From positions 478,740 to 542,739 of the forward strand of contig NZ_JODC01000009.1 in NCBI RefSeq assembly GCF_000720765.1: a stretch of DNA of 64,000 bases, read 5' to 3'. Source of the DNA: Streptomyces sp. NRRL S-646. Its GTDB lineage: Bacteria > Actinomycetota > Actinomycetes > Streptomycetales > Streptomycetaceae. This document shows, piece after piece, positions 25,379 to 32,839 of the stretch (within the stretch, counting starts at the first letter, position 1; every line of letters starts with the position of its first letter). The notes under the pieces are model-generated. The model had not been told where the DNA came from and did not search any database. It saw only the letters and a program-made list of their open reading frames with translations. A program made the position numbers and the translations under genes.

Positions 25379-26176
25379 TCAATTCGATGCGTCTGCTCCG
25401 GCGGAGGAGTCGGCCGGTTCGCCGGCGTCGGCGGGCTTGACCGCGCGCACGATGGCGGAGTGCATGCCGTCGGCGACTGGGTGGGTCGGGGTGATCTCGA
25501 CCTCAATGAAGCCGGCGGCCTCCAGTCCCTGCCTGTATTCGGTGAAGGAGAGCGCGCCGGCGATGCAGCCGACGTAGTCGCCGCGCTCGGCACGCGCTTC
25601 TGGTGTGAGTTCGTCATCGGCGACGACGTCCGAGACGCCGATACGGCCGCCGGGCCTGAGGACGCGGTAGGTCTCGGCGAAGACGGCGGGCTTGTCGACG
25701 GACAGGTTGATCACGCAGTTGGAGATGACGACGTCGATGCTGTGCGCGGGGAGCGGGATCGCCTCGATGCTGCCCTTGAGGAACTGCACGTTGGTCGCAC
25801 CCGCCTTCTCGGCGTTGGCCAGGGCCAGGGCGAGCATCTCGTCGGTCATGTCGAGCCCGTACGCCTTGCCGGTCGGACCGACGCGGCGGGCGGAGAGCAG
25901 GACGTCGATGCCGCCGCCGGAGCCGAGGTCGAGGACGTACTCGCCCTCGCGCAGTTCCGCCACGGCGGTCGGGTTGCCGCAGCCGAGGGAGGCGGCGACC
26001 GCTTCGGCAGGCAGGACGCTGCGCTCGTCGGCGGCGTACAGCGTGGAGCCGAAGTTCTCGTCGACCTCGACCGGCTGCGGTCCGCAACAGGCGGTGCCGC
26101 CCTCGGCGACCTTCACGGCTGCGGCGGCGTAGCGCCGGCGGACGGTTTCGCGCAGGTCGGTGGACTGCTCGTTCAT
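25379..26176 (-). CDS. arsM: Arsenite S-adenosylmethionine methyltransferase
   Basis: 265 residues. The SAM-binding motif is DLGSGGGIDVLLSARRVG with the acidic loop YGLDMTDEM. Arsenic-binding Cys are at the expected places: ACCGPQ near 29-30, SLGCGNPTA, ISNCVINL and DYVGCIAGAL. It methylates As(III) to methylarsenicals. ATG at 26176 follows the ribosome site GGAGTGA. It is divergent from arsR across 105 bp containing an ArsR-type operator, so both sides are probably de-repressed by arsenite. The C-terminus ends in a short Ala/Asp/Ser tail. Confidence 0.93.
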   Translation of the reverse strand: MNEQSTDLRETVRRRYAAAAVKVAEGGTACCGPQPVEVDENFGSTLYAADERSVLPAEAVAASLGCGNPTAVAELREGEYVLDLGSGGGIDVLLSARRVGPTGKAYGLDMTDEMLALALANAEKAGATNVQFLKGSIEAIPLPAHSIDVVISNCVINLSVDKPAVFAETYRVLRPGGRIGVSDVVADDELTPEARAERGDYVGCIAGALSFTEYRQGLEAAGFIEVEITPTHPVADGMHSAIVRAVKPADAGEPADSSAGADASN

Positions 26177-26225
26177 CACTTCACTCCTGGGTGACCGGGC
26201 ACGGCGGTGCCCGGAACGGCCTGTA

Positions 26226-26244
26226 TTGAAGTTCGTTGATTCAA
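26226..26244. promoter_or_regulatory. Probable ArsR operator
   Basis: TTGAA-N9-TTCAA inverted repeat (the spacer is GTTCGTTGA) in the arsM/arsR divergent promoter, 38 bp before arsR. Arms and spacing are like those of other ArsR/SmtB operators. Confidence 0.55.
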
Positions 26245-26281
26245 CCTTGCGCCTTGGATCGAAAAACGTCAACATAGAGGT

Positions 26282-26656
26282 ATGTCGAAACAAGAGCTCG
26301 AGGTGATCGGCCAGGACGCCGACTGCTGCACCGGAGCGTCCACGGCACCGCTCGACGACGAGCGGGCGGCCGAACTGGCCAAGGTGTTCAAGGCCCTGGG
26401 TGATCCGGTCCGGCTGCGCCTGCTGTCGATGATCGCCTCGCGTGGGGAGGGCGGCGAGACCTGCGTCTGCGAGCTGACCCCGGCCTTCGATCTCTCCCAG
26501 CCGACGATCTCCCACCACCTCAAGCTTCTGCGCCAGGCCGGTCTCATCGACTGCGAGCGGCGCGGCACATGGGTGTACTACTGGTTGCTGCCCGGCACCC
26601 TGGACCGGCTCGCCGTGTTCCTGAAGGCCCCGACCGCCGCCGAGGCGCTCGCGTGA
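26282..26656 (+). CDS. arsR: ArsR-family arsenic-responsive repressor
   Basis: 124 residues. The winged HTH is seen as ELAKVFKALGDPVRLRLLSM, then ETCVCELTPAF, with the metalloid-binding ELCVCDL-type Cys pair, and LSQPTISHHLKLLRQAGLI as recognition helix. An extra N-terminal CC pair (DADCCTG) could add a third thiol ligand. As(III) binding releases the operator. It overlaps the aquaporin gene by 4 bp (GTGA), so arsR, the channel and arsC form one operon. Confidence 0.95.
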   Translation: MSKQELEVIGQDADCCTGASTAPLDDERAAELAKVFKALGDPVRLRLLSMIASRGEGGETCVCELTPAFDLSQPTISHHLKLLRQAGLIDCERRGTWVYYWLLPGTLDRLAVFLKAPTAAEALA

Positions 26657-27396
26657 GCGCCTCGCTGGGACGCCGTGCCCTGGCCGAGGCCGTCGGTTCG
26701 GCGGCGCTGGTGGCGGTCGTGGTCGGATCCGGCATCCAGGCCACCGGGCTGTCCCGGGACGTCGGCGTCCAGTTGCTCGCCAACTCGCTGGCCACCGTGT
26801 TCGGCCTGGGCGTGCTCATCGTGCTGCTCGGGCCTGTCTCCGGGGCCCACTTCAACCCCGTCGTCACGCTCGCCGCCTGGCTGACCGATCGTCGTGCAGA
26901 CGACGGGCTCACGGCGCGGGACGTGGCCGCGTATGTCCCCGCCCAGATCGCTGGTGCGGCAGCGGGTGCCGTCCTGGCCGACGCCATGTTCGGCAAGCCG
27001 CTGGTGAGGTGGTCGACGCACGACCGCTCGGCCGGCCACCTCCTGCTGGGCGAGATCGTGGCCACCGCCGGCCTGATACTCCTGATCTTCGGCCTTGCCC
27101 GAGTGGGCCGTGCCCACTTCGCTCCGGTCGCGGTTGCGTCGTACATCGGGGCGGCGTACTGGTTCACGTCCTCCACGTCGTTCGCGAACCCGGCCGTGAC
27201 GATCGGCCGGGCCTTCACGGACACGTTCGCCGGCATCGCGCCCGGCTCGGTCGCCCCGTTCATAGCGGCCCAGGTGGCCGGTGCCGTACTCGGACTGGCG
27301 CTCGTGGCAGCGGTCTTCGGGCGTCCGGCTCCCGCACGGGCCGATACCTCCGCCCTCCACAGCGAGCCCGGACTCGCCGCCCCCCTCCTTCCCTGA
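26653..27396 (+). CDS. MIP/aquaporin-family channel of the arsenic operon
   Basis: 247 residues, six membrane helices. The two half-helix pore motifs are HFNPVVTL (NPV in place of NPA) and FANPAVTIGRAFTDTF, the second with the selectivity-filter Arg. GTG at 26653 overlaps the arsR stop. In Sinorhizobium the aquaglyceroporin AqpS replaces an ArsB pump: arsenate enters by phosphate carriers, is reduced by ArsC, and arsenite leaves downhill through the channel. No arsB or acr3 is present here, so the same design is likely. Confidence 0.88.
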   Translation: MSASLGRRALAEAVGSAALVAVVVGSGIQATGLSRDVGVQLLANSLATVFGLGVLIVLLGPVSGAHFNPVVTLAAWLTDRRADDGLTARDVAAYVPAQIAGAAAGAVLADAMFGKPLVRWSTHDRSAGHLLLGEIVATAGLILLIFGLARVGRAHFAPVAVASYIGAAYWFTSSTSFANPAVTIGRAFTDTFAGIAPGSVAPFIAAQVAGAVLGLALVAAVFGRPAPARADTSALHSEPGLAAPLLP

Positions 27397-27420
27397 CCAA
27401 CCGCCCAGGAAGTCCCCAGC

Positions 27421-27849
27421 ATGAGCAGCACTCCCGCCGCCGACCGGCCCTCCGTCCTCTTCGTCTGCGTCCACAACGCCGGCCGCTCCCAGATGGCCGC
27501 CGCTTTCCTCACCCACCTCGCCGACGACGCGGTGGAGGTCCGCTCGGCCGGCTCGGCCCCTGCCGACACGGTCAACCCCGCTGTCGTCGAGGCGATGAAC
27601 GAGGCCGGCATCGACATCTCGGCCGAGACCCCGAAGATCCTGACCGTCGAGGCCGTCCAGGCGTCGGACGTCGTGATCACCATGGGGTGCGGCGACACGT
27701 GCCCCGTCTTCCCCGGAAAGACGTACCTGGACTGGAAGTTGGACGACCCGGCAGGGCAGGGCGTCGACGCCGTACGCCCCATCCGCGACGAGATCGAGGG
27801 CCGAGTACGGGGCCTGCTCACCGACCTCGCCGTGCAGCCCCGTGCATGA
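27421..27849 (+). CDS. arsC: Arsenate reductase, low-molecular-weight phosphatase type
   Basis: 142 residues. The P-loop CVHNAGRS (C-X5-R-S, about residues 16-23) holds the nucleophilic Cys; the redox partner Cys lie in GCGDTCPVFPGK, followed by the Asp of YLDWKLDDP. It reduces arsenate to arsenite using thioredoxin or mycothiol. The gene follows the channel by 24 bp, completing arsR-aqp-arsC. Confidence 0.94.
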   Translation: MSSTPAADRPSVLFVCVHNAGRSQMAAAFLTHLADDAVEVRSAGSAPADTVNPAVVEAMNEAGIDISAETPKILTVEAVQASDVVITMGCGDTCPVFPGKTYLDWKLDDPAGQGVDAVRPIRDEIEGRVRGLLTDLAVQPRA

Positions 27850-27925
27850 CAGTCGCTACGTGTACGTCAGCCCATCGTGAACTGCTGCTTTGTGTAAGCG
27901 ACTTCGCAGGCGCAGCACGGAGATC

Positions 27926-27951
27926 GTGGAGCGGGCGACGAGAATCGAACG
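27926..27951 (-). other. tRNA-3'-end-like scar (copy 2)
   Basis: Minus-strand sequence with a T-loop GTTCGATTC and an acceptor-like GTCGCCCGCTCCA, 24/26 identical to 253-278. It lies between arsC and the first twin operator of the TetR regulon, i.e. at the left border of that block. No complete tRNA is present. Confidence 0.45.
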
Positions 27952-28082
27952 GTGAAGGCTTTGACGTCTCCGCGTCGGTGTCAGCCAGGACGGCTGCGAA
28001 GAGCCTGTCCGTGGCCACCCCCGGGCCCGAGCTCACCTGCCGAAGCGGCGGGGATTGGCTTGACGTTTGAGCTTGCATTGGG

Positions 28083-28120
28083 AAACTGATCGGTTTACTA
28101 TTCTTGAAACTGATCGGTTT
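28083..28120. promoter_or_regulatory. Twin TetR-type operator 1
   Basis: Two copies of AAACTGATCGGTTT at 28083-28096 and 28107-28120, start-to-start 24 bp. Both carry T at position 5 in place of the consensus C. The surrounding 100 bp match the promoter and start of the SDR gene at 40691. Confidence 0.82.
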
Positions 28121-28192
28121 CCGATTCTGGGGGCAGTCATGACTGCCTTGGGGGGCGCACGCAACCGCCGGCCACCGGAGAGGGTATTGGCA

Positions 28193-28564
28193 ATGAGTGG
28201 GAATTCGCAGAAGAAGAAGTTTTACGCCCTGAATATGTTTGACGTGGTCGACTTGGAGAAATACCTCGCGTATTTCAGCCGTCTGCCCGAAGCGGCTCCG
28301 CAATATGGTGGTCGAATGGTGGCGTTTGGCCGTTTCCGAGACAACGTGGCCGGTGACCTCGCGCCACGGCAGGTTCTGTTTCTCGTTGAATGGGAGTCCG
28401 AAGAGGCGTTCAACAGCTTCCGCGACGATCCGGACCTGGCCGACTTGCATCCGCTGCGGGAGAGCGGGACGGCGTCCTATATCTGGCAGACGTTCGACGG
28501 GTCCGATATGAGTGACCCTGCAGACGTTTCGCTCGACGAGGTACTGGCGGTGCTCAAGCCTTAG
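28193..28564 (+). CDS. DUF1330/EthD-like small dimeric alpha-beta barrel protein
   Basis: 123 residues from ATG 28193, preceded by GGAGAGGG at good spacing. The fold is suggested by KKKFYALNMFDVVDLEKYLAYFS, GGRMVAFGRF and VLFLVEWESEEAFNSFRDDP, the beta-alpha-beta pattern of DUF1330 or antibiotic-monooxygenase-like barrels. Function unknown. An in-frame ATG at 28139 (MTALGGARN) would add 18 residues that copy the N-terminus of the SDR at 40691 and look like a captured leader. It is controlled by twin operator 1 and ends at a terminator. Confidence 0.7.
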   Translation: MSGNSQKKKFYALNMFDVVDLEKYLAYFSRLPEAAPQYGGRMVAFGRFRDNVAGDLAPRQVLFLVEWESEEAFNSFRDDPDLADLHPLRESGTASYIWQTFDGSDMSDPADVSLDEVLAVLKP

Positions 28565-28580
28565 CCTCGACCTTTCGTGA

Positions 28581-28612
28581 GGGTCCGCCGACGGAGTCGG
28601 TGGGCCCTTTTG
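28581..28612 (+). terminator. Terminator of the DUF1330-like gene
   Basis: Imperfect stem GGGTCCGCCGAC / GTCGGTGGGCCC with loop GGA, followed by TTTTGTT: one of the few U-tract terminators in the window. Confidence 0.75.
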
Positions 28613-28663
28613 TTCAAGCAGCGTGTCGACGGCTGTTCGGAAAGCCCGGGCGGCGCCCGCGCG

Positions 28664-29482
28664 TCAGTCGGTCAGCTGGTTCATCTTGCGGATCTGTTGG
28701 TCGAAGACCCCGGCGGGAGCGAGGCGGCGCAGTATGCGTGCGCGTCCGGCCAGCGGGCCGGCGGTGTAGCGAGGCTTCGGCTTCGGGGCGGTTGCCGCCG
28801 TGACGATCGCCCGGGCGACGACGGCGGGGGCGTCGCCGCCCCGGACGGCCTCCGCCATGACGCGGTCGACGGTCTGCCGCTGCTTCGCGTACACGTGCAG
28901 GGGCGTTTCGGGCTTCGCGCTGTTGGCCTCGAATCCGGTCCTGGTGTAGGCGGGTTCGACGATGAGCGCCCGGACGCCGTGGTCACGGATCTCGTGGTCC
29001 AGGGACTCGGTGTACCCCTCGATCGCGTGCTTGGAGGCGGCGTAGGCGGCCATGTAGGGCTGGGGCAGGAACCCGAGCACGGACGAGATGTTGATGATGC
29101 GCCCGCGTCGCCGAGCGCGCATGTGCGGCAGGACCTCGTTCACCATGCGCATGACCCCGAAGACGTTGATGTCGAAGACGGACCGGGCCTGCTCGACGGA
29201 GGTCTCCTCCGCCGCACCCATCGAGCCCACGCCGGCGTTGTTGACCAGGACGTCGATCCGCCCGAACCGCTCGGTCACCTCCTGGACCGCGGCGGTGACC
29301 GAGGTGTCGCTGACCACGTCGAGGTCGAGGAACGCCACACCGCCGAGCGGGGCGACGTGCGAGGTGTCGCGGCCCGTTCCGACGACCTCGAAACCCGCCG
29401 CCACCAGCGCGAGCGCGGTTTCCTTGCCGATGCCGGACGACGCACCCGTCACGAGTGCCACTGGCCGATCTGTCGTCATCAT
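28664..29482 (-). CDS. Short-chain dehydrogenase/reductase
   Basis: 272 residues. NAD(P)-binding TGASSGIGKETALAL, NNAG at about 91-94, catalytic Ser in INISSVLGF and YAASK. Substrate unknown. Start at ATG 29482 (or the adjacent ATG at 29479) after GGGAG. Divergent from TetR3 with twin operator 2 between them, so both should respond to the same repressor. The C-terminal 50 residues (PRYTAGPLAGRARILRRLAP) are typical of classical SDRs related to retinol or short ketone reductases. Confidence 0.9.
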   Translation of the reverse strand: MMTTDRPVALVTGASSGIGKETALALVAAGFEVVGTGRDTSHVAPLGGVAFLDLDVVSDTSVTAAVQEVTERFGRIDVLVNNAGVGSMGAAEETSVEQARSVFDINVFGVMRMVNEVLPHMRARRRGRIINISSVLGFLPQPYMAAYAASKHAIEGYTESLDHEIRDHGVRALIVEPAYTRTGFEANSAKPETPLHVYAKQRQTVDRVMAEAVRGGDAPAVVARAIVTAATAPKPKPRYTAGPLAGRARILRRLAPAGVFDQQIRKMNQLTD

Positions 29483-29500
29483 GGACTCCCGCACTCACTC

Positions 29501-29540
29501 GAAACCGATCGGTTTCCGCTACAGTAAACCGATCGGTTTC
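29501..29540. promoter_or_regulatory. Twin TetR-type operator 2 (divergent SDR/TetR3 promoter)
   Basis: Two perfect copies of AAACCGATCGGTTT at 29502-29515 and 29526-29539, 24 bp start to start. The first extends to GAAACCGATCGGTTTC. It sits 20 bp from the SDR start and 32 bp from the TetR start. Confidence 0.88.
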
Positions 29541-29571
29541 CGGGTGCAAGTTCAAGCAGGGGAGTGGCGAC

Positions 29572-30096
29572 ATGGGCAGGATCGGCGCGCAGGAGAGGCG
29601 CGAGAGTGTCATCCGCGCGGCGGTCGCCGAGTTCGCGCGCACGGGCTACCACGGCACGTCCACGGCGGCGATCGCCCAGCGGGTCGGAGTCACGCAGCCG
29701 TATCTCTTCAGGCTCTTCCCGGACAAGAGGGCGATCTTCGTCGCGGCGCTGGTGCGGAGCATGGACGACACCCGGCTGGCTTTCGAGAGGGCGGCCGACG
29801 GAATGGAGGGCGACGAGCGGGCTCATCAGGCCATGACGGACGCTTACGTGCAGCTGATCTCGACGCGCCCCGAAACGCTCCTGATGCAGATGCAGGGATA
29901 TGTCGCGGTGGCGGCCGCAGAGGCGCAGGGTGACGACCTGATCGGCGAGGTCGTCCGGGCCGGCTGGATGAGGATCTGGGAGACCGTGCACCTGTCGCTG
30001 GGCGCCGACGCCGACGAGACCGCGAGCTTCTTCGCGTGCGGCATGCTCGGCAACACGCTTGCGGCCATCGGGCTTCCCCAGGGTGCCGAGAGGTGA
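29572..30096 (+). CDS. TetR-family regulator (TetR3)
   Basis: 174 residues from ATG 29572, after AGGGGAG. N-terminal HTH: ESVIRAAVAEFARTGYHGTSTAAIAQRVGVTQPYLFRLFPDK. The ligand domain is helical (residues 60-170). Its recognition helix (VTQPYLFRLF) differs from that of TetR A and B (VSKRSMYQLF), so it need not be the protein that reads the local palindrome even though it sits beside it. A decayed copy lies at 34041-34160. Confidence 0.9.
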   Translation: MGRIGAQERRESVIRAAVAEFARTGYHGTSTAAIAQRVGVTQPYLFRLFPDKRAIFVAALVRSMDDTRLAFERAADGMEGDERAHQAMTDAYVQLISTRPETLLMQMQGYVAVAAAEAQGDDLIGEVVRAGWMRIWETVHLSLGADADETASFFACGMLGNTLAAIGLPQGAER

Positions 30097-30121
30097 GGGA
30101 GTGTTCTGGGCGGGTGGTGCG

Positions 30122-30691
30122 TCAGCGCACGCCTGCCGCGTCGAGCAGGGTGGTCACCGTGGGCGCGATGAGCCCGGTCAGGTTGTCGGCCTGAATTCCG
30201 GCGCGGGCGCTTGCGCCGTCGAAGACCAGGCTGAGCTGCCGGGCCAGCAGATCGGGATCGCCCGCCCCGCCCTGCTCGGCCTCGGTGCGGAAGAAGGCGG
30301 TCAGGTTCGCCTTGACCTGATGGGCGACCCGGCTCGCGGGGTGACTCTGATCCTTGAGTTCGACCTGCACGGCCAGGTACCGGCAGCCGCGGAACTCGGG
30401 GGCGCCGGCCTGGGATTCCACCTGCTCGAAGACGTGCAGGATCCGCTCACGGGGTGACCGGCCGTCGTCCGCCGCGGGCAGGAGGGTCGCCACATAGGCG
30501 GAGGCGCGCTCCTTCAGGCTCGCTGCCAGGAGTTCGTCCTTGCTCTCGAACAGCTGGTACATGGAGCGCTTCGACACCCCCGCCGCCCTGCACAGGGCCT
30601 CGACCCCGATGTTGACGCCGTCCCGGTAGGTGAGGGTGGCCGCCGCCTCCAGCAACCGTTGCCTGGGGCTCAGCTTCACTTCGGTGGTCAT
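30122..30691 (-). CDS. TetR-family regulator A (probable regulon repressor)
   Basis: 189 residues. HTH: RLLEAAATLTYRDGVNIGVEALCRAAGVSKRSMYQLFESK. The C-terminal half is of the TetR_C type with a GCRYLAVQVELKDQSHPASRVAHQ helix. By my count it differs from TetR B (34237-34806) at about 25 of 189 positions and the recognition helix is identical. A single 20-bp palindrome lies 30 bp before its start, suggesting autoregulation. Its 3' end is convergent with TetR3. Confidence 0.92.
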   Translation of the reverse strand: MTTEVKLSPRQRLLEAAATLTYRDGVNIGVEALCRAAGVSKRSMYQLFESKDELLAASLKERASAYVATLLPAADDGRSPRERILHVFEQVESQAGAPEFRGCRYLAVQVELKDQSHPASRVAHQVKANLTAFFRTEAEQGGAGDPDLLARQLSLVFDGASARAGIQADNLTGLIAPTVTTLLDAAGVR

Positions 30692-30720
30692 ACCGCGAGG
30701 TTAACCCGAAGCGGACGAAA

Positions 30721-30740
30721 TGAAAACCGATCGGTTTTCA
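30721..30740. promoter_or_regulatory. Single TetR-type operator 3 (TetR A promoter)
   Basis: A 20-bp perfect palindrome, TGAAAACCGATCGGTTTTCA, containing the AAACCGATCGGTTT core at 30724-30737. Only one copy, unlike the twin sites at target genes. Confidence 0.85.
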
Positions 30741-30882
30741 GGTGGGTCCGGGCACAGGCTCGGCGACGGCCTGGGGGAAGGACCGTCGCCGAGCCGTGAT
30801 GGTGTGCGCGCCTGTCGTCCCCGGCACGGCGGCGCACACCGGGGGCCACTCCGAGTAATGGCCCCGTCCTGGGTGACCTCCG

Positions 30883-32181
30883 CTACGCCGGGACGGCGGT
30901 CTTGTCGGGCGTCGTCTCCGCCGGGATGCGGTGCAGTCCCTTGCGGTCGTACCACCCCAGTACGCCGAAGCCGAACAGTGCGGCTGCCGCGAGTCCGGCC
31001 GCCATCATGACCCAGCCCCGCGTCAGACCCGCGTCGCCCTGGGCGTCGTAGTAGACGATCGAGCGGATGCCGCCGGTGATCTGCCGCAGCGGCTCGAACT
31101 CGGCGAGGAAGCGGTAGAAGGCGGGCAGTGCCGCGATGGGGGTGGTGGCGCCGGCCGTCGGCACCGCCATCCCGATGAAGACCAGCGTGACCACCAGCAT
31201 GCCGGGTGTGCCGAACACGGCGAGGAGGGTGAGCGCGCCGATCCCGGAGACCGCGATGGCGCACACCGAGTACAGCCACAGCAGGGGCAGGTGGGCGGCG
31301 TCCATGCCCATGATGCCGACCGCGCCGGCCATGACCAGGGTGCCCAACAGCAGGGACAGTCCGGCCATGAGGGTGGTGCTGATGGCGAGGGTCTGGACCC
31401 GGGTCGCCCGGATCAGCGGGCGGTGCAGACGCAGCGGGCCCATGTCGTTGTGGGTGTAGCCGAGGGCGTGGTCGACCTGGCCGCTGAGGACGTTGGCGGA
31501 GAGCATGCCGACGACCACGAGGGTGAGCGCGTAGTAGAACGCTGTCAGGCCCAGGCCGCTGTGCGAGTCGAGGGGGTGGCCGTCCTCGACGGTGACGGCG
31601 GCCGGGTCGGCCAGCAGGACGCGCGCCGCGACGGGCAGCTGCGCCTGCCCTGCACTGCTCTGTGCGGTCAGCTCCTTGCCCACCTGGAGCGAGGCGCTCT
31701 CGGCCGCTGTCGTCGTCGCCGTCCGGGCCAGGCTGGAGCCGATGCTGCCGGCGGACTGGTTGGTCAGCACCGTCAGCGTCGGGCGGGACGGAGTTCCGGT
31801 GGTCGTGGTGCCGCTCAGTGCCGTGACGGAGGAGGTGAAGCCGGCGGGTACCACGAGCGCGCCGAACAGCTCGCCCTTGCCGAGCTCCTCCTTCGCCTTC
31901 GCCGCCTCCATCACCTTCCAGTCGATCCTGTCCCCGCCCGCGGTGGACTTCTTGATCGACCCGGTGATCTGCGCCCCCAGGTTGATCTGCTTGCCGGCGA
32001 CGGTGGCCCCCTTGTCGGCGTTGACCAGACCGACGGGCAGGTGCTTCATGTGGCCGACCGGGTCGATGTTGGCGCCGACGTAGAACACGGTGAACAGCAG
32101 CGCGAGTACGCCCGTGATGATGCCGTTGGCGATCCACAGGGGTTTGGTGCGCAATATGCGGAAGGGATGAAGCCCGCTCAT
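30883..32181 (-). CDS. DUF3533/ABC-2-like membrane permease
   Basis: 432 residues. One N-terminal membrane helix (about 17-38), a long outer domain (39-225, GLVNADKGATVAGKQINLG and LFGALVVPAGFTSSVTAL, as in YhgE/Pip-type proteins), then five C-terminal helices. This is the DUF3533 (SNG1-like) membrane family, linked to drug tolerance and export, with no ATPase subunit nearby. ATG at 32181 follows GGAGTGAGTC. Twin operator 4 lies 140 bp upstream. TetR A follows on the same strand after 191 bp. A truncated copy lies at 34905-35256. Confidence 0.8.
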   Translation of the reverse strand: MSGLHPFRILRTKPLWIANGIITGVLALLFTVFYVGANIDPVGHMKHLPVGLVNADKGATVAGKQINLGAQITGSIKKSTAGGDRIDWKVMEAAKAKEELGKGELFGALVVPAGFTSSVTALSGTTTTGTPSRPTLTVLTNQSAGSIGSSLARTATTTAAESASLQVGKELTAQSSAGQAQLPVAARVLLADPAAVTVEDGHPLDSHSGLGLTAFYYALTLVVVGMLSANVLSGQVDHALGYTHNDMGPLRLHRPLIRATRVQTLAISTTLMAGLSLLLGTLVMAGAVGIMGMDAAHLPLLWLYSVCAIAVSGIGALTLLAVFGTPGMLVVTLVFIGMAVPTAGATTPIAALPAFYRFLAEFEPLRQITGGIRSIVYYDAQGDAGLTRGWVMMAAGLAAAALFGFGVLGWYDRKGLHRIPAETTPDKTAVPA

Positions 32182-32322
32182 GACTCACTCCGGTCTCGAC
32201 AACACAGAACGGCGGGCCTCCTGACTCGGCGGGCGCTGTCTGGCGAGCGCTCACGGCTCCATCGAGGCCCCGGCTGCCGAGGTGACGGCACCCAGATCGC
32301 ACTCAGACGGTCTCCCCGCGGG

Positions 32323-32360
32323 AAACCGATCGGTTTCTGCCACCGTAAACCGATCGGTTT
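32323..32360. promoter_or_regulatory. Twin TetR-type operator 4 (permease promoter)
   Basis: Perfect AAACCGATCGGTTT at 32323-32336 and 32347-32360, 24 bp start to start, about 140 bp upstream of the DUF3533 permease start. Confidence 0.88.
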
Positions 32361-32407
32361 CAAGATTTCAAGTCGCAAAACGCCCGACAGGGTGCGGGCG
32401 GCCCGCT

Positions 32408-32794
32408 TCAGGTGTCGCGGGTCGCCCGTGGGCGAAGCGTCGCGCTGCAGTCGTGGTGGCGCTCGGTCGGCAGTTCCGACCGGGGTGCATGGCGCTCTCC
32501 CCATTCCGTCAGGGCGAGCAGCACCGGCTGCAGTTCACGTCCGGCTTCCGTCAGCGTGTACTCGTAGCGGGGCGGGTGGGCCTCGTACAACTCCTTCGAC
32601 AGGACGCCGTGTTCGACGAGTTTCCTCAGTCGGACGGCCAGCACGTTGGGGCGGATGCCGGTGTTCGCCGTGATCCGGTTGAAGCGTCGTACGCCGAAGG
32701 ACACCTCCTGCAGTACGAGCAGGCTCCAGTAGTCGCCGACGACGGCGAGGGCGTTCGCCAAGGGGTACGGGCGTGTGCGATCGACGGCAGGCAT
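32408..32794 (-). CDS. HxlR-family winged-helix regulator
   Basis: 128 residues. The family signature is seen as LANALAVVGDYWSLLVLQEVSFGVRRFNRI, then IRPNVLAVRLRKLVEHGVL and RYEYTLTEAGRELQPVLLAL. HxlR proteins sense reactive aldehydes, quinones or disulfides; a single Cys near the C-terminus (HHDCSATL) is the only thiol. The gene lies 45 bp after the 4Fe-4S protein gene on the same strand and is probably in its operon. Confidence 0.88.
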   Translation of the reverse strand: MPAVDRTRPYPLANALAVVGDYWSLLVLQEVSFGVRRFNRITANTGIRPNVLAVRLRKLVEHGVLSKELYEAHPPRYEYTLTEAGRELQPVLLALTEWGERHAPRSELPTERHHDCSATLRPRATRDT

Positions 32795-32839
32795 GAGCGA
32801 CAGCCTCTTCCGCAGGGCGATCGGGTGGAGTGCGCCCGG

